A DNA stretch of 64,000 nt from Ailanthus altissimus (GCA_946807835.1 OX327699.1:17596014-17660013), one strand, 5' to 3'. Counted from the first letter of the stretch, positions 14,069 to 27,090 are shown. Notes: generated by a model not told the origin, from the letters alone. Numbers and translations are program-made.

Positions 14069-14592
14069 ATGGACCAGAATGAAGATGCATCATCATCATC
14101 AGCACGGCCTTCCATAGGCTTCCCTCTTGGTTTAGCTATTCTTTTGGTGTTGTTATTTTGCATGAGTGGCTTTTTCATTTGTTGCCTCCACTGGGACAAA
14201 ATCCGATCCTTCATTCGACTTTCTGGAGATGATGATGATCATCATGTATCTGATAATATTATTCAAACGAATATGGACCAATTGCCCCAGAAATCTTCTC
14301 CTCTCCACATGGTATTTCTGTTTCTCTTTCAAATAATAGCTTAGCTAATTTGAAGCTTCAACAGAAGTTTCACCTTCTGCTTATACATAAGCTTAGTTAA
14401 TTAATCATCTAACAATGTATATGTGTTTTTGATTTGATTATTTAGCAGATATCAGAGCAAAATCAACCCACTAGCTTGTTAGTATCGATGCCGGGGGATG
14501 AGGTTCCGAAATTTGTGGCAGTGGCATGTCCATGCAACCCTCCTTCTGTGGAAAAGTTCACAGTGACTCTGCAGATCAAGGCGTCTTCTTAA
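14069..14592 (+). CDS. Small single-pass membrane protein, 'hydroxyproline-rich glycoprotein-like' family
   Basis: Two exons, 14069-14311 and 14449-14592, encode 128 residues; the 137-base intron is GT..AG. The start is the ATG of MDQNEDASSSS; no earlier in-frame ATG lies close upstream. A Ser-rich N-terminus precedes one hydrophobic segment (about residues 18-40, ending FFICCLHW). Next come an acidic DDDDHH stretch and a conserved C-terminal block with MPGDEVPKFVAVACPC. This block is what I recognise from Arabidopsis At5g65660, annotated as a hydroxyproline-rich glycoprotein family protein, although this copy is not notably proline-rich. Its molecular role is unknown. It sits between the bHLH93-like and IAA9-like genes in the same order as in Arabidopsis. 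The intron ends in TAGCAG, so two acceptors three bases apart can give a protein with or without one extra Gln after residue 81. Confidence 0.85.
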
Positions 14593-15145
14593 TCTTTGTA
14601 TACTAATTCAATTGAATTGCCTGTAAAGTTATATTATTATTTGGTTGGAATCCACCGATGACTACAAGCAAGCCAGAAAAACAGCAAGGTTTTGTTTTGT
14701 ATAGATAAAATAGCATGCGAAAGCCTGTCAGTTTTGCATCAATTTTTTTCCCCTTATTTTATTCTTTTTCAAGTATATTTTTTCCACCAAATTTTGGTCT
14801 CAAAGGAGTCTTTATAAATTTTTCTTTTCCAATACCCGCTTATTTCCCTCATACTTTTAGGTCCATAGTTAATGAGACTGGCTTTCTCTGCAACTCAATT
14901 CTAGGATATCGATAGCAACTTATATAATCCAATCAATCTCAATTCAGTTGCCAATTTAATTGTTTTGTAATAATCACTCTAGCTTACAGGTTTCAACAAC
15001 AAATACAACGACCTAGGGACCTACGTAAGAGTTAAAAATATTTAAAATCTTATATTAAATTAGAAGGAGTTACAAATTCATCTCATTATAAGATTAATTC
15101 TAATAAAAATTACAAACTTTAAAATATAAGATACACATTAATATT
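14593..15145. other. 3' flank of the membrane-protein gene
   Basis: AT-rich sequence that includes the likely 3' UTR and polyadenylation region of the gene ending at 14592. No further gene or clear repeat was seen before the Copia LTR border at 15146. Confidence 0.4.
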
Positions 15146-16699
15146 TGTTTTGGGCTAGATTTGGTAGGGTCACGGGCTCAAGAACCTAAACTAGTGAGAA
15201 TTTATTTATTGAGGGAGAGCAATAGATCATTGGAGGTCACTACAGCTCAGAGACAGTGCGTTGAGAACTACTTAGAGAAGATAGTTTAGGATTATTGAGG
15301 TCGAAACTCGAAGCTAGGTTAGAGAGGGCTACGGAAGTCTTGTTTAGTTTTAAGAGAGCTACTGAGTATGAAAAGCCTACAACATATTTCAGAGATTGAG
15401 GGAGACTCAAGGTTCATAAGATGGTTAGTAGATGGTCCAAATTAGAATTAAAGTCAGTGAGCTATTCGGATGTAATTATAACAAGTAGGACTCAGTAGAG
15501 CTTACCCAGCTCACAACTCAATATTACTACTACTAATAAGAAAATGCAATATAAAGATAATCAACACACGGATTTACTTGGATCAGACTAAAGGCCTACA
15601 TCCACAGTGGAGCTCATCATCAAGATCCACTATATGAAGAAGATACTATAAGATATAAATTATAATGAGAGTAATGTCACTCATGAGTTAGAATCTCCTA
15701 TATTCTTCCCTTCTTTAGACTTGTGAAGGCCACTTCTAGTGTCTTTTATACGTGGATGTTTTCTAAGTAAAGATGAATGATTAGAGGTTGTCAAGTAGGG
15801 TTGTTGGGCAAACCCTTGTATGAAAATGAAGGAAGAGATGATAATGAGTAAATATGAAAAAGTGAAGCTTCTCATCTATCATGTCTTATTTTGTGAACTT
15901 TTCAACCCTTGAACTTCACTTCTTCTCTTGGGGAAAGTGAGGCTTTACAATGAAGGGAGCTACCTAAGATTACCCATCAAAGGCGACACTTGGCGGAACA
16001 CTATTAGAGAACCGTTCTTATTATGAGGGGTATTTTAGAGAATTTGCTCAGTAGGGGTAAAAAGATAATTGGAGCTCCTCTGATGCTTGAAGTACTAAGT
16101 GTCTCATAACTATTTTCTTTTATGGAGTTGTCAGTTTTAGTTAGAGATATCTGAGGAGCACTGAAGGGTCGTCTGACTTTATCTCCCTAAACTCAACAAA
16201 TTCAGTGCTGAGCTGCACAACTAGCTCAAACATCTTTTGTGTACTATGTCAATAGTGTCAGTAGGAGACAACACTAGTTCTAACTGACGTAGCGCTTGCC
16301 CATTGAAGTTTTATGGATTCTCTTATCCAATTTTATCTTTAAGTCTAACAGTTATATAATGTGGCATCTAGGTGCTCCTCTAGTGGGTTCCATAGGTGAC
16401 GTGGCGAGACCTGAACTAGGCTAACATGTATGCTACAAGTGGGCTCATATTGACGTGGTAAATGTCCAAACTTCTATGACCTGTCATTTGACATCGTTAT
16501 TGAGTGGTGACACATATCCTAACACGGGTCCTATTAAATGACTTCATGAGCCGAGTTATGAAGGTCCAAGTGTTCAAACCCGAATTCAGTTCTACTGAGG
16601 TAGCTCGTTATGGACTGAGCTGCTTAAGAGGTTTGGGCTCAAATGCTGGATTGGGCTTCCCTGCGTCAGGCTGAGTATCACCAATCTTTATCCCCAACA
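15146..16699 (-). mobile_element. Copia-type LTR, probably a solo LTR, minus orientation
   Basis: Read on the minus strand it opens with TGTTGGGGATAAAG and closes with GGGCTAGCCC-like sequence and CAAAACA, giving TGTT...AACA termini. The flanking pentamers are ATATT (left) and TTATT (right), a near-perfect target-site duplication with one mismatch. At 15571-15610 the minus strand carries the typical Copia R-U5 pattern: GTGGATGTAGGC, a short spacer, then CAAGTAAATC. No gag, protease, integrase or reverse transcriptase follows on either side, so a solo LTR is the simplest reading. The length of 1554 bases is long for a Copia LTR; a small internal insertion or a compound structure is possible. 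Confidence 0.65.
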
Positions 16700-18090
16700 T
16701 TATTGAAGTTATAAAATTTTAAAATTGTAATTGTTAATCGAAAAAATAATTTCTCAAGCCAACAAGTTTTGAATTTATTTTTATGTAAGAAACAACACTC
16801 TGAGCTTCATCTTATTGGGCCTGAAAGCTGAAGCCTAAATCTTTCTCTCTCTACAAGTGATGATAAAATACATGCAAAACATTCTTGAAGCTATCATTAA
16901 GACCTCCACGGGATAGGTTCCGGTGAAGACTCTCCGATGTTTAAGTAAAAAAACATGTTATTTTGGTGAGGTTTGAGAGAACAATAAAAAAAGGTCGAAA
17001 ATATGTTGAATGTAGAAAAATATTGAAGCCAAAATGTAGAATTCAGTACCAAAAGATGTCTCGTGTTTCTGTTGTGGTTTTTCTTGTTAGGGTCGGTGCT
17101 TACGTGCCATCCCAGAATGTATATATACTTGTGTATTTATATAAGTGTACATTCTCATTAAATCACTAATACCAATTAATATGGTACTATACATGTAACA
17201 TTACAGACATTGTACGATCTGAAATTGTTCATATCAGATCTAAAGGAGTTTAGATAAGGGCTTATACTTAGCTACGCTAAGAGATATAAATGCTAAATAT
17301 TAGCACAGTTAAGTGTTAGCCAGTTATAATACTCAGCAGATCCAAGAGTTGGAGCCTTATCTGTAATAAGACATAGACTTGGGAATATAGTAGTAACTGC
17401 ATAGTTGCAAGAGTTGCAATCGGGTGCCAGAAAATGTTAGTTGCACAAGTATATTCTCAAATAATTCTCACTAATCTATTTCTACCGATATGGGTCTGTC
17501 AGTAGATATATTATATATATATATATATATCAGTGTATGTAGTACCTATAGGGTATAGATGGTTATTCCTAGCCGACCGTGATCTTGGAGCTCGTATTGA
17601 CATATGGGTATCCAGTTAGGATTAGATATAGGATAGACTCACGAGGGCCTCCGATAGACACCCTATGTAAATCGTCAACGGAAGGTCCTCTCGAGTTAAG
17701 TAGTATACGTGGTCCTTTTACCTGAGTGCCACAATGGGCATGTAAATGATCCACCATACTTTGGTTCTACGCATGTCACAGATCTTTCATGGTGTGACCG
17801 CTAAGTGTCGCTAGGTATGTCCAATGCTTATGGAGTCCGGTGTGTACAAATATGGGATCCGCCATCTCGTATAGGGAGTTCAATATCCAGATGCTTCCAG
17901 ACTGTATCTTGAAAAGTCTTGTGGCCACAAGCATCAATCTCGGGAAAGAGTTCTGTCAGGGTAGAACAATATGGAAAAGCAGTGAGATACAAGTCTGGAG
18001 ATAAAACATGGATGAACACTAGAGGATTTGACGGTGATAATCTATATCCCCACACATCTATGATATCATGACGGAAAGACTATACGTATG
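16700..18090. repeat. Older repeat-derived sequence, left part
   Basis: From about 17170 the composition changes to a richer, non-coding mix typical of long LTR or retroelement leader sequence, with an (AT)n run at 17511-17530. I cannot assign termini or coding domains. It ends where the Gypsy solo LTR begins and may continue after that LTR at 20662. The segment 16700-17170 holds nothing I recognise. Confidence 0.35.
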
Positions 18091-20661
18091 TGTAATAACC
18101 TCAGCTTGTGTAGTAACCAGTATCCACAATCGGTAAGAATAAGTATTTATATACATATTTTATTTATATATAGGTGATACTTTATTTATGTATTGTTATT
18201 AGTAGTGTTTGTATAGGTTAAGGACATACTATTAGTATTGGGTTTAATTGCAAGACTTTAGATTTATTTTAGGGACCAAATTATAATACTTTAAAAGTTT
18301 AGGGGTAAATTCATAAATATAAAAAATTAGCCTCTTAGTATAAAAATACACTTTTAAAACCCTAATTTACTCATTTTTGGGTCGAGCTACCCCTTTAGAG
18401 AGAGAAAAGAGAGAAATAGAGGGGAGAGAAAGAGAAGAAAAAGAAGAAGAAATTGAAATTTTGAATTTTAAGAGGTATATCATAACTATTTCTCAATTTA
18501 TTGGTGTTAATTAAGTTAATTCCTTTAAGTTTTGATTTCTATAAATATGTAAAATTGAGAATTTGATGTGTATTTCGTAAAATCTTGTGAGAATTGATGA
18601 TGATCTATGTAGATAGCTTGATAAATCTTGATGAATTGCAAAATTTCTACTTGATAGTCTCTTGATCCAGGAATTTTATAAATTGTTGTGATTCGATTCT
18701 GATTTTTAATTTTGAGTATATGAAATTATATATGTTTAGGATTATTTAAAACTTTGAATCGATTGAAAATTCCAGAAATTGAATTTTTAGTGAATTTACC
18801 AAAATAACCTTAAAATTCTGGAAATTTCCTGTGTGAACAGTATAATACAGTGACAAATAATTTTTGATCTGCTTAATGATCTTAAAAAATTACAAATTTA
18901 TGGAATATGATAATTTTATATGTCTAATATGATATACTCAAAATTTAGAATTTAGATCAATGTGGTTAAATTGTTATGATTTTCTAAAGAGTGTCAGCTC
19001 ATTGCAGTATTTGATTAACAGATTTTCAAAGCTATAGAATAAAATAGTTTTAAAATACTTTTGACAGTGATTTTGAAGTAAAATATTTATCATGAATTGC
19101 GATATGTGTCAAGAGTATTTCGGTGGTAGTTTTATAATTTTTGAGTTAGTATATAATTTTATAAAATTGGGAGATTGAATACTGTTTAGTAAATATCTTG
19201 ATCCTGTCAGGATAATAGTTTGGATTTGATGGTGTTTATGGAATAAATTGTGTAGGAATTATGATATAATATTCATACATAAGAAGGATATATGAGTTAA
19301 TAATGATATATTCTGATTTTGGAGTAATTGGACATCATTTGATATATAAGAAAATTTTGTTAAATGTAAGTAGTCAGAATGATAGGTTTTGATAAACTAA
19401 CTAATTAGACCAATTTGATGTGATAAATGCAATAAGTATAATTTTGTAAGATATTTAAATTATTTTGTGTGAATTGTGAGACTTATGAAATGATTAATCT
19501 CCATTGATAGGTTAATGAGAATTAAGCCTTGTACCCGAAAGTGCTAAGAGGTAAGTATACTAGACTTTTTACTGAAATCACAATAAACATAGTAATTATT
19601 TTGTATGATTTTGTAAATGTGGTTAGGAATATGTTTATGTTATGTCAAAGTATATTTTGATATGAAATGTGAAGATATGTATTTATTAATGTGAGCATGG
19701 ACATACATGACATATATGTGTTTTTGAAAGTAAGCTTTTAGAGTGAAACGTGTTTAACAAAAAGAACTTTTGAAGTGTAATATGAACATGAAAAATATTT
19801 TGTGTTTTGAGGGTACTTGAACTCACTGTTAACGTAGTAGGCATTTTATATGATTTGTGGAACCTTTATGTGTGGCCTTTCCTTCAGGATTGGTATATGT
19901 TATGTGTTTCGTATGTAGGGAGGATCCTATTGGTACCTAAAGGAAGAGTGAGTCATCACATTCTTGTGGTGGCGTATTGGTGCATGTGAGAGGACTCACC
20001 GATGATCAGGGTGAGGGTTTGACTTTTACCTTCGAGCATGAGCATTATATATGTGTGATTTAAAAACTTCACTTGTACTATTCCTCTCATACGGTATGTC
20101 ACCTACGAGTGACATTTGGCTCATTATGTGATATGTGATATGTAAGTCCTACTAAGTAGTAGTTGAGTGATGGTATTTCTATTATATGTTTTGAAAGAAT
20201 ATGTAAGCGTTTACATGACATGTGATTTGATAAGATTATGATTTTGATTGATCACAGCATATCATACATATGCATTGTGTATATATATGTATTTGTATTT
20301 GATATATAAAAAACTAGTATGCTTACTGAGTTTTATACTCATTATAGTTTATGGTGATTTTAGGTAAATAAGGTACATGTGTGCTTAACGGATTTGGCAA
20401 GGCTTCTGCTGTTTCTTGGGTTCCCTAAGTTGCTAGGTTGCTGAGTGTTTCATTTGGGGACACGTGGGATAAGATATTTGATTTGTCCCTATTGAATAAA
20501 TACTTATGTATTATTTTATTATGTGTGGCTGGATTTGGTTTAAGTTTCATCAAGTGTGGTTATTGATTGATTTTAAGTAAGAATTTACAATAAATATATT
20601 ATGGGCTTTCGGTAATGTAAGTGATGTCGTGTGTCAGATCTTTTAGGTCTGGGGTGTGACA
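18091..20661 (+). mobile_element. Gypsy (Ty3) solo LTR, about 2.57 kb
   Basis: It starts TGTAATAACC and ends GGGTGTGACA, an imperfect version of the Gypsy terminal palindrome TGTCACACCC. Near 18370-18430 an AACCCTAATTT stretch followed by a GA-rich run resembles a plant Gypsy LTR transcription-start region. Near 20310-20340 CTTACTGAGTTTTATACTC matches the motif common near the 3' part of Gypsy LTRs. No gag-pol follows, so this is a solo LTR. Flanking pentamers are GTATG and GCTTG, matching at three of five places, so the duplication is decayed or the border is slightly off. It interrupts unrelated repeat-like sequence on both sides. Confidence 0.7.
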
Positions 20662-22340
20662 GCTTGATTTATATATCCGTGACGTGTACGTGGGGCATTG
20701 CTCATGGACTTATGGAATAGTTTCATTTGACAAATCGGACATAGGACCTAGGGAGTCCCGCGATATGGAATGTACTCGTTGTGCACTAAAGCAATGTGCC
20801 GGATTAAAGTGTTTAATCCAGTAATATTTAACACTATCACGAGAATGCATGCATATTTGTATTTAAATGTTAAATACAATAATTAGTTAATAATTGTGAT
20901 TTACTAATTGTATTATGATACGTGGTGTATTATGGACCCTCAATTGAGTTTATCCAAATGTGAAATTTGGTAGGACCTACTAGGAGGTATACTTGGTAAC
21001 TATTCATGATGAGCAAAATGGTTATTACATACTTTGATTATTTTATGGATAAATAATCAAAATATCTCTCTTTTTATATTATATAATATATTATTATATT
21101 ATATTATTATTTATATTATATATTTTATTAATATTTTATTTTATATATATATATATATATATATAAAGAGAGAGAGAGATGAAAAAAAGTGAAGGGGTGT
21201 GCATTTGGTGACTGAGAGAAAAGAAAGAAGAAATGGAGAAAGAGAGAAAAAAAAGAGAAGAAGAAAAAAAAAATTATTTTTCTTTGTGGTTTCAATTGGA
21301 GCAATTGTGAATTACTTTAAATTCTCAATTTCTTATTCTTTTGGAGAAAAGGATAAAAATACACGCCCAGCTATTTTAGGAATTAAGAGTTAATCTCGTG
21401 CTGGATATAGGGCTGATGTTCTAGCCCATCAAGCCTACCGTGTTGGTGACTAGAACTGTCTACGAGTTGATCTCCATGCGAACTCTAAAGAAATACATGT
21501 ATAACATTACACGTTGTGACGAGTTTTGAAACATTCTAATATATTAATGTGATTAATATATTATATTTATTGTGTTTATTGTATATTTCATGCTTTCACC
21601 GCGTACAAATTCGTATATGATACGTATTTTAGGCAATAGACACAATTGTACGTGCATACACCCACATGTATTAGATCCCCCGTCAACATTTCTTACCTAT
21701 TTATAGCATCAATCTTCTATGAATATTCTTTGTGCTTATTTTTATCAGTGTTATAGTTGAGTTGGATAAATCTTAATAATTTTAAGTTATTTTGATCTCC
21801 TAGCGTGATTTGCGGAATTCTTTCCTAAAGGCATCATAGTTCTCCTCCCCCTACAATTCTATTTCCTTCATAACGCTAGTTTTCCTCTTTAAACTCGTTT
21901 CTATAATAAGCCCGATTGCTTTTAGCTCGACTTAGTGGCAGTCTGGTCTTACTTTTGCTATGAAGTAACGCGTTCGACATCTTCTTACTGAGCTAGTCTT
22001 TCTTATAACGCGCTCGATTCTTGTTGGTCTAAGTCTTATTTCTGTTCTAGTAATAGTACCTAGTTAGAATATATCTATTGTTCTAGTAAGGAATCCGCCT
22101 TTTTCAAGGCGGATTCCTTGTCTTGTTTATCTTGGTCGTGGAAGTTTCTGATCCTGATCGGGTCGATTGTGAGTACGCAGGGCCAGTGTACAAGCGATCT
22201 GGTCTAAACTTGGCTTAAGTGACCGAGCAGGTTTCGTGTTCGAAGTTCATACTTAGGCTTGATCCTGATATCTCCTGGTGATCTCTATTGTCTTAGGTTT
22301 GGACCTTCGAGGCTGACCTATAAAGGACTACCTTGAAGGA
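20662..22340. repeat. Older repeat-derived sequence, right part
   Basis: Non-coding, repeat-like sequence. It includes a low-complexity AT block with (AT)n and (AG)n runs at about 21070-21180, and a GA-rich stretch at 21199-21275. Around 21685 there is a CAACA end that could be an LTR terminus. A perfect hairpin lies at 22088-22119. The stretch probably belongs with 17170-18090 as the flank of the nested Gypsy LTR, but I could not establish element borders. Confidence 0.35.
22088..22119. repeat. Perfect 14-bp inverted repeat with 4-base loop
   Basis: AAGGAATCCGCCTT at 22088-22101 is followed by the loop TTTC and the exact reverse complement at 22106-22119. There is no T-tract context that would mark a terminator, and plant nuclear genes do not use one. 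Confidence 0.8.
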
Positions 22341-23074
22341 TTGGCCCACTTGGACTTGTAAAGATTGGGTGTTGTGGCGATTTTCAAAGAAAAATAATAA
22401 TAATTGATGTTAATTAATATTGATATTAATACATTGAGTCTAACTACTACTATAGAAATGGGTCTTTTAATATCTAAGATATATACATGCATCATAAGCT
22501 TACAATCTTTAAATTTTATATACACTATTTTTTTTTGTAACTTCGACATTATGAAAGTTGATATTTTTTTATGATTGTGCTCGTTGAAATGAGTGGTTAA
22601 GAGCATTTAAATTATATCTTTTAGCCGAAGAGAACCGTACTTAATCGCATGAGAGAATATCTCTTTGACTTTAAAACAGTGCTACATGTGTACTTCTCCG
22701 TTGCACTGGCCATATTTTATTCTTTATTTATAATTATTTTAATTTTATTACTTTATTTATATAATTAATTTTTTTATATGACATATTTTGTGATATCTAT
22801 GTGCACCCTCGTAATCATTTCATTCTTGACTAAGTGAACAAAAAGAATTTACATTTAAATACTTATTAATACTCGATCTCAAGTGAAAATATGATGGAAT
22901 ATTCACGTAGGATTATAAGAACAAGACAAAAACAATAAAAACAATAAGAATCTACTTAGACACATGTGCTAAAAAATGTTTAGCTATATCGAACCCAAAA
23001 TTTAAACAATTTAAAATTAATAAGTTAATTTTTTTTATAAAAAAATAGGATCAAAATTAATTAAAATAAACATA

Positions 23075-23371
23075 AAATATGCAACAACACACATAATTTA
23101 TAGCGATTCTATTCAATGTGATTTTATGTCAATTTTATCAAACTTGATGAACTCACTTGAATGCATTATAAAATATTATTTTTATAATAAAAATATATAT
23201 AGACAAAGTCTTTACAGAATAAAAATATAATATATGCAGTAAAATACATAATTTATAGTGATTCCGCTTAATGTGAGCTTACATCCACTTTATTTAACTT
23301 GATGAGCTCATTTAAATGTACAATAATTTTTTTTTAAGTAAAGATACACATAGACAAAGCCTTTACATAAT
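23075..23371. repeat. Degenerate tandem duplication, unit about 150 bp
   Basis: Two copies, about 23075-23222 and 23230-23371, share the same ordered landmarks: ACATAATTTATAG, then GAT plus a T-rich segment, AACTTGATGA, CTCA.TT.AATG, and AGACAAAG.CTTTACA. Similarity is high by eye but far from perfect, so the duplication is old. Confidence 0.65.
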
Positions 23372-25540
23372 AAAAAAAAATATACTACTCCCCCCTCCTT
23401 TTCTTTGTTTTACAAAGAAACCTCTATCATAATTAATCATTCATAAAGAAATTTTAATTATTTAAAAAACCCTCTTTTACTTTTTATAATATAATTTTAC
23501 CCATTTTTATGATTTTATCCCCTATTTATAAGATAGTAGTGTTGGGTTGTAGAATCTGAGTAAGTTTGAGATATAGTAATGCTTTTTCTAATTTGGATTC
23601 CTTTATTATAGTCATGTTAAAATAAGGATAATAACTTTTTTATTTGTTTGGGATTTTCATATAAAACCTTACTAAAACATAGACAACTATTTTCTTACCT
23701 GTTTTGATAAATTGATCTTATATTGAGGAGGCAAATGTATGGTTGAAAACTATGCACAAGGTATTATACCATGGTTGAAAACTATATGAATTTAAAAGCT
23801 TACTTTTTTATATAGAACAACCTAATATATATGGTCACGATTAGAGGAGGTAAATGGAGGGCGGCACAACACGATATAGGCATGACACATTTAGCGATGT
23901 CGTATTGGGTAGTGATGTGTGACCCAGCATGTCTTGCTAGTACGAACCCATCATGGATCACTTGTTAGCACGAGCTAGTGATGGACACTACTTAACACGG
24001 GCTCATTACGAGTTTGGCACAACACGGTCCATGGACACTGCCTAATAGGTCAACCATGCCCGTATGGCACAACGCAACTTCGTACTGTGCCCATGGACTG
24101 TGTTGAGCCGCAACCCAAGCACAAAAACCCACTTAAGTCCATTTTTTATGAGTCGTGCTATGTCATCACGACTCACTTACCATGTCTAATTGCGATCAAA
24201 AGTAATTTGATTAACATTCAACCTCGCACAAATATTTGAATTATCATAATCCTAAACTTTTATTTATTTTTTATATTAAGTTTGCCATTACTCTAGGTAC
24301 TATTTAGCCACCTTGATAGGCCTATTTTGTGCATAAAAACCTAATGCACCTTTTTCCTAGCCCATTACTTAGCATAAAGATTAAAAACAATTACACTTTG
24401 TCTCCTAATATTTTATGAAATAGACATGAAAAATTCAATGGTTTCAAAAATTCTATAAATATTCTTTTTGAGTAATAATTTTTATCTATTTTAACCTAAA
24501 AAAATGACTTTAGACCTATAAGGTTTTTTTAAAAAATGGACATGCAAATCTATTTTATTATTAAAATAAATAAAAACTATTATTTAACATGAGTGTCGAT
24601 GAATTATTTTTTTTAAATCATTAAAATCTACATATTCTTTTCTTAAAATGTTAAAAGTCCAAATGCCATTTTTCTTAAAATTTAAAATGGTGATATTTTG
24701 CTTCTACTCAAAATTTGTATTCATGCAAACTATTTTTAAAAGGGCGAAACTATTTGAATCCATTAAAATATTTTTTAAACCTACTTTTACTAAAATACCC
24801 ACAAACTAAACTATTATTTTAGACAAAATAATATAATTACTTTAAAAAAAATTACTCTTTACACCAATATTTAAACTTATCTCTAAACATATTCAACACA
24901 TCATCATCTTCCTTAAACCCTAACTTTGTTATTTTTTATTTAGTATCAAACATATTTACAATATAAAAATAAAATATTCGATACATATAAATTTATATAA
25001 GTCAATATTAAAAAGTATTATATATATATGTGTGTATACATATTTCTTTTATCGCTAGTCATGTTTTCTCTTAAAAATATAAGGTTTTGTTTATTTTGAG
25101 AATTTATATGTGAATGATTTTGTATAATTTTTTAAATTATAGATATGAGTTTTAATGAATTTGTCTCTTGCAAATTTATTTAAACAAATAGATTTTTAAA
25201 AAAATAATTAGTGAATTTATCTAATAAAAAATTAGAAATTTAGACAACATTTGACTGTAATTAATTCACCAAAACTTAATAAACTAATTTCTTGACTTCC
25301 CAACTCAGTATGAAATAAGAATCTCTCTCCCAATTTTCGTCCCTCACACTTGCCTCTGTTCCATTAAAATGATTTTGACTTATGATTATTACCCTATCAT
25401 TTTCTCAATATGGCTATATATATTATTTTATTATTAGATATGTTGATGAGCATTGTTGAAAATTTTTATTTGCAAACTTAAAACTTAGGTATCTTTTCGT
25501 TTTAGTAGTACAATTTAGAATTTGACTTTACTCAAGGAAG

Positions 25541-25850
25541 TTCCCCAAATATGAATCTCACAAAAATTACCACACCATCCTTTTAACAATATATATATAT
25601 AAATATAAATAATGCTCAAATCAATATTTGTTCAAAAAAAATAATATTATATAGAAAAAAATATTTATAAAAACATGCAGTAATACTTTTTTATATGAAT
25701 AAACAGTAAATGTGTATGAATCAATGTGAATACAAATAAATGAATGTTTATAAATAATTGCATATTTTTATAGGATATAAATCTAAATTATATTCAAAGT
25801 ATGCATATATAAATTTAATTCAAACAATGATTAAAAAGAGTACAAATCTA
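25541..25850 (+). repeat. AT-rich dispersed repeat, copy A
   Basis: It shares ordered segments with copies B and C: AATATTTGTT followed by an A-rich run, TTTTTTATATGAA, AATGTGTATGAATCAA, TTTATAGG, ATTCAAAGTAT and TTTAATTCAAAC. No coding capacity was seen. The family is not one I can name. Confidence 0.6.
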
Positions 25851-27016
25851 AAGAGATGGTAGATTTATCGGTCAAATCGTTATGTCTAAGCTAATATCGA
25901 CTATGCTTGAGAAAACGAGTCTAAATTATCGATCATATAATCATATTTAGGCAAGTATTGGATATTTTATTTCAAATGAAGTATGCCTAAGCAAGTATTA
26001 GCTGACTCCAGGAAAGCATGCCTAGGCAAGTATTTGTGTTTTTGTTTCTAAGAAAGCTTGTTTAGATAATTTATAAAAGTGTTGAATATAGACTCTCATC
26101 AACCTTTTTTAAAAAATAGGCTTAAATTAAATAGTTATATTTGTATGCTAATTTTATAATTTGATAGTTAATTTTAACTAACTTTAAACAAATTTAGTAA
26201 TGGAATGAAAAGTTGCTCCTACTTTGTAGTCTATTCTTAAATATAAAAGAGTTTATCAATTTTATAGAATTATCAAATAGCGATTTGATATACTGATATT
26301 TAAATCTGAGCTTTTATTGTTGCCTTGGTTTATTGGTGGTGCATAATTGGTGATGGGTGAGCTATGACGACTCTTAAGCTTTTTAATTGTGGGTTTGATT
26401 CTTTTGATGATGTTTCATGGCAGGCTAATTAGGATAAATCAGCCATTAGTGTCTGAGGCCACTTCTAATTCGTTCGACAACTATAGAGTCCAAAAAGACG
26501 GCGACACGTGTGGCTCAAAGCAGTTGCATTTGGCCTAAGTCTTATCGTGATCTAGACTATTTTTGATGTCTTTAAAGGCCAATGATGCTCGAAATATGTC
26601 AATCGAGTCTTGTTGAGTTCGAGAGACACCATGACTGGTGGTATTAGCGATGGTTGGAACAACAAGATCAAATAGCAACAGTCAATTTAAGTTTTGGTTC
26701 ATTTCTGGCGATTCCAATGGTGGATAATGATAGGGATTGCCAAGATAGGTCACCAACCATTTGTAAGTTGATTGGAAGGTTGATTGGTGATGAACTGTGA
26801 TTGAAATGGCAAGATCGAAAGGTGGTGGCCTTTTTGGGTTTTGGTCAGTTTTCTAGTGATTTCAACAATGGATGATGATGGAGAATACGAAGATTGGTTG
26901 GCTGACAGTGATCAGTGCAGTAATAGACGGTTGCGAGTGACAGCTCCTACAGTGGCTAAGGTGTCTCTTCTTGTGTTTTTTTTTTTGTTTTCTGTTTTGG
27001 TAGCATTTCACCACAA

Positions 27017-27090
27017 GTTATTGTAGTGTAGTGGTTATCATGTTAGTCTTACAACAATTAAGGTCTCCAATTCAGTCTTCGGCAACAATA
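27017..27090 (+). pseudogene. tRNA-Val-like relic
   Basis: A 74-base stretch fits the tRNA layout. The 5' GTTATTG can pair with 3' CAACAAT at six of seven positions, counting one G-U. It is followed by TA, a D-arm-like GTGTAGTGGTTATCAT with the box A consensus shape, the loop CTTACAA (anticodon UAC, Val) and a T-loop TTCAGTC close to TTCRANY. The anticodon stem does not pair and the T stem has a mismatch, so it is a decayed tRNA copy or the head of a tRNA-derived SINE rather than a working gene. Confidence 0.5.
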
